The notes under the pieces: model-generated | What the model was told of the DNA's origin: nothing | Database searches by the model: none | Seen by the model: the letters and a program-made list of their open reading frames with translations, nothing else | DNA from: Bacillus niameyensis | Lineage (GTDB): Bacteria; Bacillota; Bacilli; Bacillales; Bacillaceae_C | Direction: 5' to 3' | Length of the DNA stretch: 64,000 bases | NCBI RefSeq assembly: GCF_001375535.1 | Contig: NZ_LN831197.1 | Span: 981,752 to 1,045,751 of the forward strand | Part shown: positions 61,171-64,000 of the stretch, piece after piece | Numbering within the stretch: the stretch's first letter is position 1 | Layout: each line of letters starts with the position of its first letter | Position numbers and translations under genes: made by a program

Positions 61171-62628
61171 TTATTTTGTCTTTATTGCTGCTAACGCTAC
61201 TAGTCGATCATCGAAATCATATACTTTTTCCCCAATAATTTGATACGTTTCATGACCTTTACCAGCTATTAAAACGACATCTCCATGTTCTGATGCTTGG
61301 ATTGCTTTATGAATCGCTTCTTTCCGATCGGCAATAATCTCATAGTTACTGCCGATTACGCCTTTTTCCATATCATCCAATATAGCTAGCGGATCTTCAC
61401 TACGAGGATTATCTGAAGTGAAAATGGGATTTGATGCATATTGGCATGCAATTTTAGCCATTATTGGACGTTTTGATGGGTCTCTGTCTCCCCCACACCC
61501 CACTACGCAATAAATCCGTTTTTTTGCAAATTGTTTAATTGTTTTTAATACATTTTCCAAACTATCCGGCGTATGAGCATAGTCTACAATTACAGAGAAG
61601 TCTTGCCCACCGTCAACTAATTCAAATCGGCCTGGTACTCCAGTAGCCTTTTCAATGGATTGAATGATTGTATCAATTGGAAGATTCGATACATAAGCTG
61701 CTGCAATAGATGCAAGTGCATTATAAACGTTAAATCTCCCTGTCAATTTAAGAGTGATGTTTTTCGCACCATCTGGATACTGAAGAGTAAATGAAGCTCC
61801 ATTATGTCCTAATTTAACATCGCTAGCTGTAAAATCTGCTTCAGAATCAATTCCATATGTGACGACATGTGCAGATGTTTCTGTAGCGAATAAATTAGAA
61901 GCCGGATCATCTGCATTAAGGACTGCAAATTTTAGTTGATTTTTTTTATAAACATTGCCTAGTTTTGAAAATAGAAGAGCTTTTGCACTCTTGTATTCTT
62001 CCATTGTGTGGTGAAAATCAAGATGATCTTGTGTTAAATTAGTAAACACCGCGACATCAAAATCACAACCATTCACCCTCCCCTGTACCAATGCATGCGA
62101 AGAAACCTCCATGACAGCTGTTTCCACATCGTTCTCCCTCATTTTGTGGAAGATTGACTGAAGTGCCAGACTATCAGGAGTCGTATTTTTCGTTTCGTGT
62201 ACTTGATTGGCGATATTCACGGACAGAGTTCCAATTAATCCTGTTATATGCTCTGAGTCCTTAAAAATCGAATTAATTAAATAACTAGTTGTCGTTTTAC
62301 CATTTGTGCCGGTAATCCCGATTAAATGGAGCTTTTGTGTCGGATGATCATAAAAAGCATCTGCTAAAATGGCCATTGCTTTTTTTGTATCTTTCACTTT
62401 AATGACAGGAACACCTAAATCTAAATCTTTCTCTGCAACAACAGCAACTGCACCGTTTTTAACCGCATCTTTTGCAAAATTATGTCCATCTACTTTATAA
62501 CCTGATATACAAACAAACAAATTCCCTGGTGCTATATGTACATGATTATTCGCAATTCCAGTAATCTCTGGATTAGAATTAGGTAATTTTATTATAGGAT
62601 AAGACTCAAACAGTGTATGCAATTTCAC
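61171..62628 (-). CDS. murE: UDP-MurNAc-tripeptide synthetase (meso-diaminopimelate-adding MurE)
   Basis: Adds the third peptide residue to the peptidoglycan precursor. The 485-residue ligase has the ATP motif [15 protein letters not shown] (near residue 108), the [11 protein letters not shown] segment and the substrate-specificity motif [10 protein letters not shown], whose DNPR signature indicates meso-diaminopimelate. I chose the GTG at 62626-62628, which gives MKLHTLF and lies ten bases after GAGAGG; a TTG three codons earlier is too close to that site. Confidence 0.96.
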   Translation of the reverse strand: MKLHTLFESYPIIKLPNSNPEITGIANNHVHIAPGNLFVCISGYKVDGHNFAKDAVKNGAVAVVAEKDLDLGVPVIKVKDTKKAMAILADAFYDHPTQKLHLIGITGTNGKTTTSYLINSIFKDSEHITGLIGTLSVNIANQVHETKNTTPDSLALQSIFHKMRENDVETAVMEVSSHALVQGRVNGCDFDVAVFTNLTQDHLDFHHTMEEYKSAKALLFSKLGNVYKKNQLKFAVLNADDPASNLFATETSAHVVTYGIDSEADFTASDVKLGHNGASFTLQYPDGAKNITLKLTGRFNVYNALASIAAAYVSNLPIDTIIQSIEKATGVPGRFELVDGGQDFSVIVDYAHTPDSLENVLKTIKQFAKKRIYCVVGCGGDRDPSKRPIMAKIACQYASNPIFTSDNPRSEDPLAILDDMEKGVIGSNYEIIADRKEAIHKAIQASEHGDVVLIAGKGHETYQIIGEKVYDFDDRLVALAAIKTK

Positions 62629-62758
62629 ATTTATCAATCCTCTCTAAACAAAACGGTGTTCTTAAGCAACTATAACATTCTAATCTATTCTACATAATAT
62701 TTGAAGATGAAGCTATGACGAATCAATAATTTTTTTGTTTAATTATTTGTTCATGAAA

Positions 62759-62786
62759 GGAGCGGCATTTATTTTCATGCCGCTCC
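62759..62786 (-). terminator. Terminator after spoVD
   Basis: A perfect 10-bp stem GGAGCGGCAT / ATGCCGCTCC with an eight-base loop, six bases past the spoVD stop codon, followed by TTTC on the minus strand. Confidence 0.8.
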
Positions 62787-62791
62787 GGAAC

Positions 62792-64000
62792 TTATTTTAA
62801 ATAAACCCTTACTGGGGAGCCTGCTTCGACCTTTACACCAGGTTCAGGACTTTGCTGTACGACAGTAGTTCCTTCTCCACTTGCCTTTAATTGTAAATTA
62901 TACATTTGCTGCTGAATTTCTTTCACTGTCATTCCTTTTAAGTCTGGTACAGAAATCATTACTGGGTCGTTCCACTTTTTCTCTTTTTCAATTTGATTTT
63001 CTCTCGGTTTAACATCCAACGCGCGAAGAGAATCTTCTAAGATTTTTCCAACGATAGGTGCGGCAACTGTCCCCCCAAATTGTACGGTGCCTTTCGGATT
63101 ATCGACTGCTGTATAGACAACAATTTCCGGGTCGTCTGCGGGCGCAAATCCGATAAATGAAACAACATGGTTATTTTCTAGATATTTTCCATCCTTTGCT
63201 TTTTGAGCAGTACCTGTCTTCCCACCAACACGGTACGATTCGATAAATGCATTTCCACCTGTTCCTTGGGCAACAACACTCTCAAGCGCATGACGGAGTT
63301 CCTTAGATGTAGATTCCGAAATGACCTTTCTTTTCTCAACAGGAGTTTTTCTCATAACGACTTCTCCAGTGCTTGGGTCAATTAACTCTTTAACAATATA
63401 AGGTTGATAAAGGGTACCCCCATTAACCGCTGCCGCTACTGCAGCAACTTGTTGTATTGGTGTAACAGATACTCCCTGTCCAAAAGCTGTTGTAGCAAGT
63501 TCTACAGGTCCGACTTGATCCACTTTAAATAAAATCCCAGTCCCCTCACCTGCTAAATCGATACCTGTTTTTTGTCCAAATCCAAAATTACGGATATATT
63601 GGAACAACTTTTCCTTACCTAACCTTTGGCCGAGTTCTACAAATCCTGGGTTACAAGAATTCTCAACAACTTCTAAAAAAGATTGGCTACCATGTCCACC
63701 TTTTTTCCAGCATCTTAAAGTGGCGCCGCCAACTTTTACGAATCCTGGGTCATGAAAATGATCTTCCTCTAAATCAACCTTGCCTTCCTCCAGAGCTGCA
63801 GCAAGTGTAATGATTTTAAATGTAGACCCTGGTTCGTATGTGCTCCAGATCGGAAGATTCCGGTTATAGATTTCTTGTGGAACCTCCCGGAAATCAGCAG
63901 GATCAAAAGATGGACGACTAGCCATACCTAAAATTTCTCCGTTCTTTGGATTCATGGCAACCGAAATAATTCCATCTGGATTATATAAAGCTTCAGCATT
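62792..64000 (-). CDS. spoVD: Sporulation-specific class B penicillin-binding protein SpoVD, partial (5' end outside window)
   Basis: A transpeptidase for spore cortex peptidoglycan, partner of SpoVE. The visible 402 residues run off the right edge and start inside the frame at AEALYNPDGIISVAMNPKNG. The transpeptidase domain shows the SXXK motif GSTFKII, the SXN motif ENSCNPGF and the KTG motif VGGKTGTAQ. A single C-terminal PASTA domain (VPDLKGMTVKEIQQQMYNL to VRVYLK) follows; one PASTA domain and the position before murE favour SpoVD over PbpB, which has two. Confidence 0.93.
   Translation of the reverse strand, partial: NAEALYNPDGIISVAMNPKNGEILGMASRPSFDPADFREVPQEIYNRNLPIWSTYEPGSTFKIITLAAALEEGKVDLEEDHFHDPGFVKVGGATLRCWKKGGHGSQSFLEVVENSCNPGFVELGQRLGKEKLFQYIRNFGFGQKTGIDLAGEGTGILFKVDQVGPVELATTAFGQGVSVTPIQQVAAVAAAVNGGTLYQPYIVKELIDPSTGEVVMRKTPVEKRKVISESTSKELRHALESVVAQGTGGNAFIESYRVGGKTGTAQKAKDGKYLENNHVVSFIGFAPADDPEIVVYTAVDNPKGTVQFGGTVAAPIVGKILEDSLRALDVKPRENQIEKEKKWNDPVMISVPDLKGMTVKEIQQQMYNLQLKASGEGTTVVQQSPEPGVKVEAGSPVRVYLK

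Overview
The window comes from a Gram-positive, endospore-forming member of the Bacillaceae. Evidence is the low G+C content, the sporulation genes (spoVD, spoVE, spoIIGA, sigE, sigG, spoVM), the DNPR motif of a meso-diaminopimelate-type MurE, a T-box leader, PyrR attenuators and a FapR operator. Gene order follows the spoVD-to-fabD segment of the Bacillus subtilis chromosome, given here in reverse complement, so nearly all genes are on the minus strand. I cannot name the species.

In transcription order (64000 down to 1) the layout is as follows. (1) Envelope and division cluster, 64000-50990: spoVD (5' end missing), murE, mraY, murD, spoVE, murG, divIB, ylxW, ylxX, sbp, ftsA, ftsZ. (2) Sporulation switch and division helpers, 50730-44776: spoIIGA, sigE, sigG, ylmC, ylmE, sepF, ylmG, ylmH, divIVA. 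(3) ileS with its T-box, an accessory islet (two lipoproteins and an Rpn-type nuclease-like protein), then lspA and rluD. (4) Pyrimidine operon pyrR-B-C-carA-carB-K-D-F-E (37467-27019) with two PyrR attenuators and no pyrP. (5) A 1.4 kb accessory stretch (25683-27070) with a palindromic Bacillaceae-type repeat, gene remnants and a plus-strand lipoprotein resembling an inactivated signal peptidase I. (6) rqcH on the plus strand, then the housekeeping run yloB, remA, gmk, rpoZ, coaBC, priA, fmt, rsmB, prpC, prkC, rsgA, rpe, thiN, spoVM. (7) rpmB (plus strand), then yloU, yloV, sdaAB, sdaAA, recG, fapR, plsX and fabD (3' end missing).

The parts fit together conventionally: peptidoglycan precursor synthesis and divisome assembly, the mother-cell and forespore sigma factors, de novo UMP synthesis, ribosome quality control, Ser/Thr kinase-phosphatase signalling and phospholipid initiation. 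Several genes that sit in this order in B. subtilis are absent with no trace: murB, ylmD, pyrP, yloC, def, rlmN, ylyA and the cysH cluster.

The strongest unexpected observation is in carA. The glutaminase subunit of the pyrimidine carbamoyl-phosphate synthetase has lost both its catalytic cysteine (now Gly246) and its catalytic histidine (now Glu331), in an otherwise intact gene inside an intact operon. This suggests an enzyme that uses ammonia, or one that borrows another glutaminase subunit. Second is the S26-like lipoprotein, which keeps the fold motifs but lacks the catalytic lysine.
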